Of a stretch of DNA of 64,000 nt, positions 25,061 through 36,609 are shown in pieces. This DNA comes from Nageia nagi (lineage: Eukaryota > Pinophyta). The number at the start of each line of letters is the position of its first letter. Within the stretch, counting starts at the first letter, position 1. The notes beneath the pieces were generated by a model. The model had not been told where the DNA came from and did no database searches. It saw only the letters and a list, made by a program, of their open reading frames with translations. Made by a program: the position numbers and the translations under genes. The stretch covers positions 13,640,001 through 13,704,000 of the forward strand of contig JBITNC010000002.1 in assembly GCA_050084985.1 (NCBI GenBank), in the 5' to 3' direction.

Positions 25061-25859
25061 CTAAAAGAATATATAAGAGCATATGTTTCTCATACATACC
25101 CTTCACCAGTATATAGACCCATTAAAAGATTGGAACCTACCCCATACATCGATGAAACTAACATCACATTTGTTCCCCTAGGAGAAGTGACATAATCCTA
25201 AAAAAGAATGGGGTAGAGGAGGAGGTTTTGGGGATACAACAACCAAGGTTAGGGATAAGGTATAAGGTTAGTATGATTTAACTATGGTGACCCTTCTGAC
25301 TATTAATATGATTACCCTCATCTAAGAGCCAACATTTGATACCAATATTATCAATAAATAAATGATCATGTTTATCAAGATTATCCAAAACTATTAAGTA
25401 ATATGTATGAAAAATAAAAGGGAAAGAATAATATGAACATAACACCTTCAAACATTAAGCTTGTAAGGTGAGTTTCAATCATTAATTGTCTTTACCTCAT
25501 TAAGATTGAAAGAGCTTCTACATCCAATCCAAGGATAGAAAATGAAGGGAGATAGATGAGGATTAATATTGAAAATCCATCTTATCATTACATCTAAGAA
25601 TCAATAGTTGTAGTACAATTTATGATTATATTATAAAAAACTGGATTCTAATGAATCAATTATTCAATAATCCATCTAAAAACAAAATATCACGATGTTG
25701 AAAAACATAAAGAAATCACTAAAATAATACAAGAAATCACTAAAATAAATAATGAAATTATTGAAATACTACATAAGCCAGACATGAGACATAGTGAAGA
25801 GAGTACCCCAAAATTCATTAAAGAAGAAATATGACTCTGAAAAGAATCAATGATCTTAA

Positions 25860-26235
25860 TGATACCTAGTCAATTAATTTCAATAAGAATAAATCTTGAT
25901 GATGAAGTCAGGGATCTACTAATTTTGTGCTCATTTCTAGAGAGCTAGAATAATTTGGTAATGGTTGTAAGTAATTCTGCATCTAGTTCTAACAAGTTAG
26001 TTTTTGATGATGTTGTTGGCATTATTCTTAGTGAAGGTATGAGGAGAAAAACCTTGGGAGAGCTCTCATCATTAGGAATGACATTAACAATTAAGAATAA
26101 TACAGGAAGGTATAGAGAAATTGGAAGAAATCAGATCAGAGGAAAATTCATAGAAAGATCTAAGTCAAAAGGTAAAGGAAAAGCTAAATGTTGGTATTGT
26201 GGAAAGAAAGTCCATTTGAAAAAGGATTGTTAGAA
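25860..26235 (+). pseudogene. copia gag C-terminus with CCHC knuckle
   Basis: The frame carries INLDDEVRDLLILCSFLES, then a TAG where the family has Trp, then NNLVMVVSNSASSSN. A basic linker follows and then CWYCGKKVHLKKDC at about 26190-26231, a complete C-x2-C-x4-H-x4-C knuckle that would bind the element's RNA. The N-terminal half of gag is missing. Confidence 0.8.
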
Positions 26236-26329
26236 TAAAATCAATTATGAAAAAGATGAGGATGGATGAAATAAAGGTAACAACTTAGAAGGAAATTTAA
26301 CTGGTGAAATATTGCAAGATGCTTTGATA

Positions 26330-27640
26330 TTATCTTTAGATAAAAATAATGATTACTGGGTTATTAATTCTAGTGCATCTTTTCATGCTACTTCATAAAA
26401 GGATTATTTTGTAGAGTATGTTCAAGGTGATTTTGGACAAGTTCTATTAGGAGAAGATCATCTTTTCTAGATTGAGGGAAAGGGAAAGATAAATATGAGG
26501 TTATCCAATGGACCTCTATGGGTATTGAATGAAGTATGATATGTTCCCAATATGAAGAAATTTTTTATCTTAGCTAATAAAATTGATAAAGAAGGTTTCA
26601 TAACTACATTCAGGGAAAAATGTTGGAAATTAAGAAAAGGATCTATGGTGATTACTAAAGGTAAATTAGTCAATATGTTTTATTTTCTTATAGACTCATC
26701 TGTTTACACTATGAATTTTTTTTTCAAGAGAAGATGCAAATATATGCCACTATAGATTAGGCCACATGAGTGATAAAGGAATGAAGGTTTTGTACTCACA
26801 TAAATTGCTACCAAAACTCTAGTAAGTTGATTTGGGTTTTTATTAGGATTGCATTTATGATAAATAAAAAGGGCAATAATTTTGAAAGTTGGAGAGGAGA
26901 CAAAGAAAATAAAGTTGGAGATAGTTCACACTAATGTATGGGGACTAGTTCAAGTGACTTCTTTCAATGGTTCCAATTATTATGTGCCTTTTATATATGA
27001 TTCCATAAGAAAAACTTGAGTTTACTAGATTATTAAAAATCTAATATCTTTGATACATTTCAAAAGTGGAAGGCATTAATTAAGAATGAGACTAGTAAGA
27101 AAGTAAAATATGTTAAGTCAAATAATGATGGTGAATACTACAAATAACAATAAATTGATAATTATTATTCTCTTAATGAAATCATAAGGACAAAGGTCAC
27201 CTTAAGAACATCTCAAGAAAATAGGGTTTTCGAGAGGATGAATAGGATCATTATGGAGCATTCTAGGTGCCTAAGGCTACATGTTGGATTGCCTCTATAT
27301 TAATGGCCTAATTGTGTTGAAAATATTATTTATTTGATCAACAGGAGACCTTGTACTACTTTGGATGGTAAGATTCAAAAAGAGACATGGATAGGTAAAT
27401 CTATGAACTACTCCTTCCTTAAAGTCTTTGGGTGTAAAGCCTATGCTCACATAGATAAGAAAAATAGAAAGAAGCTAGATACTAAGTATAGAAAGTATTA
27501 TTTTATTAGATATGGGATAGATGACATGGGTTTCATATTATGGGATAATACTAGTGATCAAGTCATCAAGAGTAGAGATGTTTTTGTTAATGAGAAAACA
27601 ATGTACAAGGAAAAATTGTAGGAAAAGTATGATACCAAAT
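26330..27640 (+). pseudogene. copia protease and integrase relic
   Basis: Protease is marked by WVINSSASFHAT near 26355, where the active-site Asp-Ser-Gly has become Asn-Ser-Ser. The integrase zinc region begins at YRLGHMSDKGM (about 26755). The catalytic core starts VHTNVWG (about 26928; family VHTDVWG, so the first Asp is Asn). The second Asp is also Asn in KSNNDGEY (about 27117). The Glu of FERMNR is kept. The C-terminal part FLKVFGCKAYAHI is at about 27415-27460. Stops and frame changes occur throughout. Confidence 0.78.
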
Positions 27641-27834
27641 GCATTGTATTTGATGATATTAGAGAATCAAATATACCAAAAGTGCAAAATAAGAACCTTT
27701 AGCTACAAGAACTAGTAACAATAGTAAATACTATAAGAAGGTCTCAAAGAGTTAGTAACCCTTATGACATATATTCTCTTGCTTTGTATTATGTTTTGTA
27801 TACTAATGTTGGTGAGATAGAGAGTTTTGATAAG

Positions 27835-29352
27835 GTTATGCAATCAAGAACTAAGAAGTAGTGGGAGCTTGGGATGGATGAGGAGATGAATTCCTTAAGC
27901 CAAAATCAAATATGTGATTTAGTTAATCTTCTTACTAACAAGAAGGTACTGCATAATAAATAGGTATACAAGGTTAAAGAAGAAATGGGAGGAAATAAGA
28001 GGTACAAGGAAAGGCTTGTTGTGAAAGGTTATGCATAAAAGAAAGGTATAAACTATGATGAGATTTTTTCCCCAATAGTTAATATGAATTCTATTTGTAC
28101 TATTTTAAGTTTGGTTGTAGTAAAGGATTTGCATTTAGAGCAACTTGATGTAAAGACTATATTCCTCTGTGGTGATTTGGAAGAGAAAATCTATATGCAC
28201 CAACCAGAGGGTTATGAGGTAAAAGGGAAGGATAAATTTATTTATAGGTTAAATAAGAGCTTTTATAGTTTGAAACAAGCTCCTAGATAGTGGTACTTGA
28301 AGTTTGAAAGGTTCATGTAGAACTTGGATTATGGTAGGTGTCATTAATACCATTGTGTGTACTTTAAGAGACTAGGTAATGGGAGTTACATTATCTTACT
28401 TTTATATGTTGATGATATGCTTGTAGCTGGTAATAGTATGGAGGATATTAGTGATCTCAAGAGGAAGTTGGAAAGCATTTTTTCCATGAAGCATTTAAAA
28501 GCTATAAAATAAATCCTTGGTATGAGAATCATGAGAGATAGGAATAACTAAAATTTGGAGCTATCTCAGGTGGAGTACATAGAGAAAGTTTTAAAGAGGT
28601 TTAATATGAATAATGCCAAGCCAGTAAGTACACCTCTTGCAAACAACTTTAAATTAGCTAAAGAAATGTATCCCAAAACTAATAAGGAGAAAGAACATAT
28701 GTGTAAGGTATCTTATGCATCTACTATTGGTAGTTCAATGTATGTTATGGTTTACATAAGACCTAATATTGCCTAAGTAGTGGGAGTTGTTAGCGGGTAC
28801 ATGAGTAACCCTAAAAAAGAGGATTAGCAAGAAGTGAAGTGGATACTTTGGTATTTGAGAGGTATATCCAATCATTGTTTACATTTTGATGGTACTAATA
28901 CTAATGTATAATGTTTTGTAGATTTATATATGGAAGGTGAAAGATATTATGGGAGGAGAACTAATGGTTATATTTTCACTATTGTTGGAATAATTATGAG
29001 TTGGGTGTCCAAGCTATAATAGGTTATGGCATTATCTACAATAGAGCCAAAGTATATTGAAACTATAGAGGCTAGCATGGAGATAATTTGGCTTTAGATA
29101 TTGATGGAAGAATTGGGATAGTTATAGAGTGACAACTAGAGTGCCATTTATCTTGCAAATAATTCATCTTTGCATTTAAGAACCAAACACATTCGGCTTA
29201 AGTACCATTTGATATAATGAGTATTGGAGGATGGATACTTAAAGATAGAAAAGATAAATATTAGGAAAAACCTTGCAGATATATTGACCAAAGCAATTTT
29301 GAAATATAAGTTAAGTTTTTGCTCAAACACAATTAGGTTGGTAGAGCCATGA
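27835..29352 (+). pseudogene. copia reverse transcriptase and RNase H relic
   Basis: One frame reads through the copia reverse transcriptase: LEQLDVKTIFLCGDLEE near 28136, YSLKQAPR near 28265, and the catalytic YVDDMLVAG near 28408. RNase H follows (GYIFTIVG, then LRTKHIRLKYH) and ends at LADILTKAIL near 29270-29300. Stops replace expected Gln at 28036, 28288 and 28318 (TAA or TAG for CAA or CAG). The YVDD motif is intact, yet the protein cannot be made full length. Confidence 0.85.
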
Positions 29353-29421
29353 AAGGTTAGGGATATCCCCAATAGATGCAAAAATGGTACAATTTGTATG
29401 GAAATTCTCCAAGTGGGAGAT

Positions 29422-30049
29422 TATTAGAGTATGGAGTTTATTATCTTAGGAGGTGCATATGTGCAACTATATATGATGGATCATCACTTATATCCCTTAT
29501 CCACATGTGAGTCTCAATATGCAATGCAGATTAACTTGTACAGAGCATAATAGGGGGGTTGTAGGGGGAAGTAGTCCCCTCTACTTAGCCAATGGCCTTG
29601 AATGAAGTTTGAGTAAAATTTTTGGGTCTATTGGTAGTCATTTTTAGATATAGCAATATTCTTGTAAAACCTATTTTTAGGAGTGTCTATTTTTATTGGT
29701 AAATTTGGACCATTGGTATTTTTATCTATTATATAAAAGGATTGCATATGAAGGAAATATTATTGTATTAGATTTATGCTAGGGTTTTAGCATACAAGAT
29801 CTTGATAGAGATCTTGTGAGAGACTAAGAAGATAGTGTATTAGGGTTGATGAGGATTGTAATCCCCCTATTTTTTGGATTGTGATAAAGATTTGATTAGT
29901 AGTTTCTCTAGGGATGTAGCCCACATTAGTTGAACCTTGTTAAATACTATGTTAATCTCTTATATGATTATTCTTGATTATTTGTTTTACTTACTTATGC
30001 AAGTTTTATTTCACATATATATTTTGCTTGAATCTATATATACCCAACA
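29422..30049 (+). repeat. 3' LTR of the truncated copia element
   Basis: The LTR begins just after AAGTGGGAGAT with TATTAGAG (expected TGTTAGAG, one G-to-A change) and ends ...TACCCAACA, the usual CA terminus; it is 628 bp. A TATATAAAA box at 29730-29738 lies in the middle, as expected for the U3/R promoter. No partner LTR was found upstream, so its age cannot be estimated. Confidence 0.72.
29730..29738 (+). promoter_or_regulatory. TATA box of copia LTR
   Basis: TATATAAAA about 310 bases into the LTR is the probable core promoter of the dead element. Confidence 0.55.
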
Positions 30050-32130
30050 TATAGTTAGTTTCTAAAGATTTATGATTTGCAAGTAAGCTAAAATAGATTA
30101 TCAAATACTATAACAAAAAGAAAATGACTAACAAGAATATAGTGATATCAAAATATGAGAATAATTGGAAGAATAAGTCCATCATAATCTATTCTATGAT
30201 AAACAATAGAAAAATTAAAAATATTATGATGTATTTGTAGGTTGATGTAAATGTATCATCTTTAGCACCTTAATGAAAGCTTAGCTATACATCGCTAAAG
30301 ATGCCTAAATATCACATCACTCTTATTTATATAAATATCATAAAATCACAAAAAATCCTTAAAAATGAAATTGTATCTTATACGGGGGTCTACTCTTAAG
30401 TGTATTTTGAAGTAATTGATATCTAGGATAATAATATGATCACCTATATTGCATTGTTGAACTTGAATGGTTTGTTAATAATACTATGATTTTTAATATC
30501 AAGTTTCAAGAGTTGAAAATGTTAAATGAGGAGTTTAAGGTACATCTCCTTGTTGAAATATAATTTTGCATCCTTTTGGGCCAAAATATTTATCACAAAT
30601 CCCTTGCTATGTTATATTTTGAATATCATGTATGATCTACCTAAGCAACTTCTCATTTATTTTATAGGTTAGACCATCAACATTGGTGCTAGCATGCAAA
30701 GATGCATTAAGGCATATTCCTTAAATAGTACATTAAAAATTATATTCATGGGGATACTATCATCTGGATAAGACTACGCATATCTCTCACAAACTTGTTG
30801 GTGTTTGACCAAAACACCTATTAAGATTGTAATATGTTATACTTGAGAGCTATTTGCGATTGCTTTATGACACACATCAAATCTTGGTCTATTGGTTGAC
30901 TATATATGAAATTGGTGTGCTCAAAATTTGTAGGATTCCCAATGTTAGTACTAGGTCATATTGCTTCTTAGTGAAAACACTATAGACATAAACACTTTAC
31001 AAGTTCACATCCATATTCTTGATTATCTGTATATGCCAAATCAAATCTAAGAAGTTACTTAGAGATTACCCATATAATTACATAGGTATTTATCATTCCT
31101 CTCTCAAAGGTTTTTCAAATAATTCAATTTAGTTATATTATTACTATTTTATTTATTTACGTATTGCTCCAAGTTATTTCTATTAGTTATAGAGTGATCC
31201 AAGGTGATTAGGTTCCTTTGCTTGTTAATTAAACTAGATATAATTACATCATGTTTTACTACAATTTAAGGCTCATTTTAACATCTACATATTAGTTAAT
31301 TTGACACTTTTATTTTTTTATAATTCTTGAAGTTGGGGTTTGATAAAAAAATGATCCAAAAAAAAAGAATTTTCATTTTAGGGCATCATGTTTTTTGAGG
31401 AATATTTCATTGGAAATCCTAGGTCTTGATTTCTCTTTCAATTTAATAATTTTTTTTTATAAAAAATCCTATATTTTACTTCTTGAATTTTAGTGGAGAA
31501 TTTAGGACTTTTTAGTTTATAATTAAATATTTTTGTATAAAACCCTAGATTTTTAGCTTCATTTTATAATTTTTATGAATGTTTTTTCTATAAAACCTTG
31601 CCCAAACCTTAGCTATTCATGGTATATAACTTTTAAAGGCTATAATTGGGCTTCTTGCATGAAATTTATTAAGTTTTTGGGTTGATGAATAAAATATTTT
31701 TGCATAAAACCATAGAATGTAAAGGTTTTTTTCTCAAAATTGGTAAGATCTAGCATCATAAATTCAAGCCAAAGTCATATATATTCATAGGAAGGAATTA
31801 TTTTGATCTATCATGGATTTTACACCAATTCCTAGGGTCCTCATATCCAAGTGAATTAAATATGGAGTTAGTACTAGCTTTGATATAACCCCTTATATAT
31901 CAAGAAACACCAAGATATATCATTCCCATGATGTTTATCTTGGATATAGCAAATAGTTGCATAGCCAACTTCTAATTAATTTTATTTTATGATTTGAAAT
32001 TTATTAAACATTGCATTTATATATAAAAAATATTTATTAAAATTAATATAGGCAACTTTGTATTAAAATGTTAATAAAATCAAAATAATTGGCCAAATGC
32101 TTATGACTAGACAAATGACATGAAATTTTG
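30050..32130. other. unassigned AT-rich sequence after the copia LTR
   Basis: No domain was recognised. Around 31370-31740 a motif like (A)TAAAACC(C)TAGATTTT recurs several times, giving a loosely repetitive tract, but no clear unit length. Confidence 0.35.
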
Positions 32131-32138
32131 GCTACCTA

Positions 32139-32161
32139 CCCCCACTCCCACCCCCACCCCC
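32139..32161 (-). other. G-quadruplex-forming motif
   Basis: The plus strand is a C tract. The minus strand reads GGGGGTGGGGGTGGGAG followed by TGGGGGT, four G runs of at least three with 1-2 base loops. It stands alone in very AT-rich DNA. Confidence 0.7.
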
Positions 32162-32333
32162 TTGATTACCATTGTAGTTACACATATCAATGTAATTAAG
32201 GTATTTATGGTAGCTCAAATATTACATACTTTAGAAAAAGATTGATCTCCTCTAGAAGCATTTTGGCCTTCCCATGTGGTAAGTGCCAGAAGATGAGTCC
32301 CACTTTGGAGGAAGTCTTAGGAATTGCTAGGTT

Positions 32334-33030
32334 TTTGTATTTGTTTAATAAATTTTTAATTTTTTGGAATTGTGGAAAAAATATATTTGCATAATATGTA
32401 TACAATTCTTCACAAGTTCAAAAAAATAAAATGATAAGTTTAGGTCAAATTATGCTTACTGAACATGAGCACTTTTTGAAATGATAATTAGGGCTAATAA
32501 AAAATAAAATATTCATGAAAAAATTACAAAAAATATCCTTTATAATATTTAATATCTTAGGTATCTATAACCAAAAGGATTTAAAAAAATATTTTAATTT
32601 AGGTCCAATTATGCTTTCTGGACACAATGGGGTATGGTCTTGAAACTACATTTTTTAAATAGTGGATTTTGTATTTATTTAATAACTTTTTTTTATTTTT
32701 TTGGACTTGTGAAAAAAGCTATGTACATAATTTGTATACAATTATTCACAAGTTAAAATAATAATAATAATAAATTAAAAATGATAAGTGTAGGTTAAAT
32801 TATGTTTGCTAGACATGAGCACTTTTCAAAGTGACAATCAAGGCCAATAAAAAATTAATAGAAAATAAAATATTATGAAAAAATTACAAAAAATATCCTC
32901 CATAATATTTAGTTTCTTAGGTATATTTACCCAAAAGGATTTAAAAAAATATTTTAATTTAGGTCCAATTATGCTTGCTAAACATGATGGAGTATGATCT
33001 TGAAACTATATTTTTTACATAATGGCTTTT
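32334..33030. repeat. tandem duplication of about 335-360 bp
   Basis: The unit at about 32334-32667 is repeated at about 32668-33030. Both contain GTATACAATT.TTCACAAGTT, then GACATGAGCAC or GAACATGAGCAC, then AAAAAATTACAAAAAATATC. Both end with CTTGAAACTA.ATTTTTTA. The second copy contains a short (AAT)n expansion. Neither is coding. Confidence 0.8.
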
Positions 33031-33254
33031 TAAAATGTCTATAAACTATTAATTTATATCATATGGGTATTACAATAAATTACATATATTTGAAAAATAA
33101 GCTTTAAGAGATACCTTTTTACCTAAGTGACCTTTTTCAAGACTTAGACTCTAAATGCTTCAAATTTTGAGATCAAGTGTGACCAAACCTAAAACTTAAG
33201 AAAAAAGTTCCACTTTTTGGCCAAAAGTGGGACTCATTTTCTTGCACTTACTAC

Positions 33255-34035
33255 ATGGCTCAAAATGAAAATGTTGTTATAATAAATATTGTTGAAAAAA
33301 TTGATAAATATGATGATAGTAGTAATGCTAGCAAAGATAATTCCAATGATTATCATGATGAAGCTAATCATGATGACATGCTTTCAAAGAATAATCCTAT
33401 TTTTACTTATAATGTTCTTACTATGGTCATTCATGCTATTAAAAGTATTCCAAAGGAAATTAGTATTATTTATTTATTTGAAAATAAATATCCATAAGTA
33501 CTTACATGCATAAGAAAATTTCTCATAAATAAAGGTCATTTCTCTATATTCATTAGTGTTATTGATAATGAACATGGTCTAGATAAGGCATCTAAGATAT
33601 CTCAATTATTATATTCTTTGGTTAATGAGGATGATGATTTAGTAGTTGAAGAATATTTATGCAAATGATAAAAATATCACTACTAATAAGAATAATATGA
33701 GGAAGTTGGAAATAAAATAATCTTTTTACAAACTTCCTATAAATCCTACAAAGATGTTCAAAAGTGTCTTAGCAAGAGGATTCATAAAACCAAATAAAAA
33801 GGAAAAGAATATGCTGAAAATAAAAAGAAACCTTGTAAAAACAAAAAGAATGATTATTTATTATATCATCAAGTTAAATTTGATTCAATTTATGGATGTA
33901 TTAACATGAAGAAAATATTGTATAAGCTTTTAAAAAGTAGAATAATATGTTACAAGGAAGGAGACCAACAAGATGAAGATGAACCTAAAGTAGATGCTTC
34001 TCTTGAAGAAGAAGTAGACTTGAAAATGATATAGC
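33255..34035 (+). pseudogene. unrecognised broken acidic ORF
   Basis: Beginning MAQNENVVIINIVEKIDKYD, the frame is open for 80 codons. It then continues past a stop as LTCIRKFLINKGHFSIFISVIDNEHGL, with further stops and at least one frame change, to about 34030 (PKVDASLEEEVDLK). It is Asp/Asn-rich at first and Lys-rich later. I do not recognise a family. The size and decay suggest an old retroelement gag-like or spacer region; it could also be chance in A/T-rich DNA. Confidence 0.25.
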
Positions 34036-34657
34036 TCACAAGGAAATTTAGGTAACATAATTTAACATATGCTTTTTCCTATGTGCATCTCATGTAGCAT
34101 AAGTATGCAATTCATATATGATAGACATGCATTTCATGTATCATAGGACTATATTATCATGATAACTCTTTGAATCCACTTTGTTGGTTGGAGTTATAAA
34201 TAATCATCTCCTCATGATAATTCCCTAGTTGGGGGCATAATTAACCATATTATTTTTATTTTATTTTTTATTTAGTCTATTTAAGTCTATCCAAACATAT
34301 CCAAACTATCCAAAGTTATCCAAAGTTGTCCAACTTTTTCAATTCTATCCTAGTTTTTCCAAAAGTGTCCAAAGTTGTTAAAGGTTTTCAAAGCCCTACA
34401 AAAAGTTTTCTCAATATTAAAAAATTATAATATTAATAAAAAAATGATCAAATTTTAGTTTAGGAAGATTAGATCAATATGATAGTCCTACACGGTGAAA
34501 ATTGACATGTTTTCATGAAGGTAGCTCAATGCAATGCTAAGGGTAGTGCTAGTGATGGCATGCATGATAAAATCTGATGACATATTTAGATACATCTTAA
34601 AATGTTAAGAAAATTAAAAAATAAATGATCTTGAAACTATTCATGGTTCAAAATACA

Positions 34658-35985
34658 TGCAAAGGAATTTATTTATTCATAAATTTTTAATGTTTCAAAT
34701 GTTTTATTTAGGATATATATAAAATTATAATTTGGTGTAAATTACAAAAAGGGGTGCATATTTTTTTAAAATTTCATGTGCACACCCTCCACTATAAATT
34801 GCAATGTATTCAATGAAGGCATTTATGCCTCATGTACTCTTCCTGTTGCAAAATATTCAAGTAAATTTGATCAAATTACTAGAATTTTCCTTCATATAGA
34901 TGACTATGGAGTGACATCCAATTTTCTACTATAATCAACACTCCAACACCTATTGCCTATAGTTCCATCATTCCAACTACCCACAATTATGCCTTTCAAA
35001 ATATCCCATTGTTAGGCTATTACTCCTCTACCAACTCCATGGAAGCATATTCAACGCATAATCTTCACTAGATCTTATCTACTCAATCTATGGAGTTTGC
35101 ATCTTCTATAAATGTTTGCATTCACCTAATCTATAATTAGTATTATTTCTTATTGGTAGTGTTATTTCCATCATTAGTATGACTTATCCAAACCCTCCTT
35201 TGCTAGTGGAATTCAAAGAGGTGTGTGCTTCTTAGAACAAACCTATAAGTGCCCCATGGCATCACATATAATTAACAATTCTATCTTCAAGAAATTTTGT
35301 GAGTGCCCCATGGTACCACTTATGTAATGGCTAGTTGTTACATATTATAGTTTCCATTTTCCTATTGCATAGTACATAGGAAAGCACACATTAATAGAGC
35401 ATCATAGTAACCATATTACTACCCTAACCCTTAAGAAATATAATGATTTTTTACCTTATCCATAAGTAAACCTATGAGTACCCCATGACACTAATTATTC
35501 TATGGTTAAATACCTTTTCCTTAAATAGTCTCATATGCATCCTTTTGAGCACAATAAGGAGATGGTTGTTAGCAAATATAGAGATATTCATCAGTTTTAT
35601 GGGGATCTCTTTGAAGACCCACTTATTGTAATCTCCTAATCTCTACAATAGTAGTGTGGTGAATATATTTAGCCCACTAAAGACCATAGTACTATCCTAT
35701 CATGTATGTTAATTTCAAGCACCTTAGGTGCACTATACTACCATATTTTATATATGGATATCTAATCTAATTTGTAATTTATAGTATGTAGCATGTAATA
35801 GTTCTGATTATCAATAGAAGGAATATTTTATTCCATTTCCATCACCTAGCCATACACTTTTCTATCTATATTTTAGTTATCGACTTAGTCCTACTATCGC
35901 ATGACTCACCAAAATTATTTTCTCTTTATAATCTTAACATCTTGAATTAAATATATATATTACTTGGTGATCAATAATATTCTTA
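34658..35985 (+). repeat. LTR-like repeat L, copy A
   Basis: About 1.3 kb is repeated in direct orientation at 58758-60110. Shared stretches include CACACCCTCCACTATAA, GAAGGCATTTAT.CCTCAT, the GAGTGCCCCATGGTACCAC type sequence, and TCTATATTTTAGTTA..GACTTAGTCCTA near the end. The other copy has a polypurine-like tract in front and a CTAACA end, so the repeat is probably an LTR. Here neither flank shows a primer site or polypurine tract. Confidence 0.65.
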
Positions 35986-36600
35986 GCAACCATAGCATAT
36001 CCTCCAACCAAATTCACACATATATCATGGATGTATATAAAAAACATGTTGGGTGTATATCAAATCCACCAACACCTCCATTTGATCCTATTGCTTCACT
36101 TGAATATATGATGGATGTATATCAAAACATTAATCATGGGCATATATCAAAATTTTCCACTTGATTGCCACTAGAGTTCGCCACTCCATTGAGATATATC
36201 ATGGGCTTATAGAAAGAAATATGAAAATTTTGAAATTTTTAGCCAAGATATATTATGAGCGTATATCATTTATATCATGTACATATAGTGAGAATTATGA
36301 AAAATATAAATATTTAGGCCAAGATATATGACAGGTGTATATCATTTGTATCATGGGTGTATAGGAAGAAATAAGAAAAAAGTTAAATTTTTTGGACAAT
36401 ATATATCAAGGGCTTATAATGGTTATATCATGGGCATATAGTGAGAACTATGAAAAATTGAACTTTTATTACGACATATATTATGGGTATATATCAAAAA
36501 TTATAAATAAATTTTAATTTATATTTTAAGATATATCATGGGTGTATAGTAGTGACTATAAATTAAAAATAAATTTTTGGATGTGTGTTGACTAAGATAT
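35985..36600 (+). repeat. repeat R, copy A: degenerate ATATATCATGGG array
   Basis: The segment consists of loosely repeated units around (G)ATATATCATGGGCGTATAT, occurring about every 50-80 bases (for example near 36020, 36104, 36196, 36250, 36325, 36400, 36475 and 36530). Units are separated by spacers rich in GAAAATTTTGAAATTT. The whole block recurs inverted at 57540-58150. It starts with CCAACCAAATTCACACATAT, which also occurs (as CAACCAAATTTGCACATAT) in the other copy. The repeat is not coding; its function is unknown. Confidence 0.7.
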
Positions 36601-36609
36601 TGTAATTTG

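Larger units (their letters stand above)
25860..30049 (+). mobile_element. Ty1/copia retrotransposon, 5'-truncated, with 3' LTR
   Basis: Domains follow the Ty1/copia order: gag knuckle, protease, integrase, reverse transcriptase, RNase H, 3' LTR. No 5' LTR or start of gag was found upstream of about 25860, so the left end is missing. Gag and protease are in frame 2, while most of reverse transcriptase and RNase H lie in one frame (about 27334-29350) broken only by point-mutation stops. A purine tract AAGTGGGAGA (29411-29420) precedes the LTR. The element is dead. Confidence 0.85.

Noticed and set aside
36000-36600. Regularly spaced repeats, considered as a CRISPR-like array
   Set aside because: Unit spacing is irregular, units are degenerate, there are no cas genes, and the context is a plant genome.
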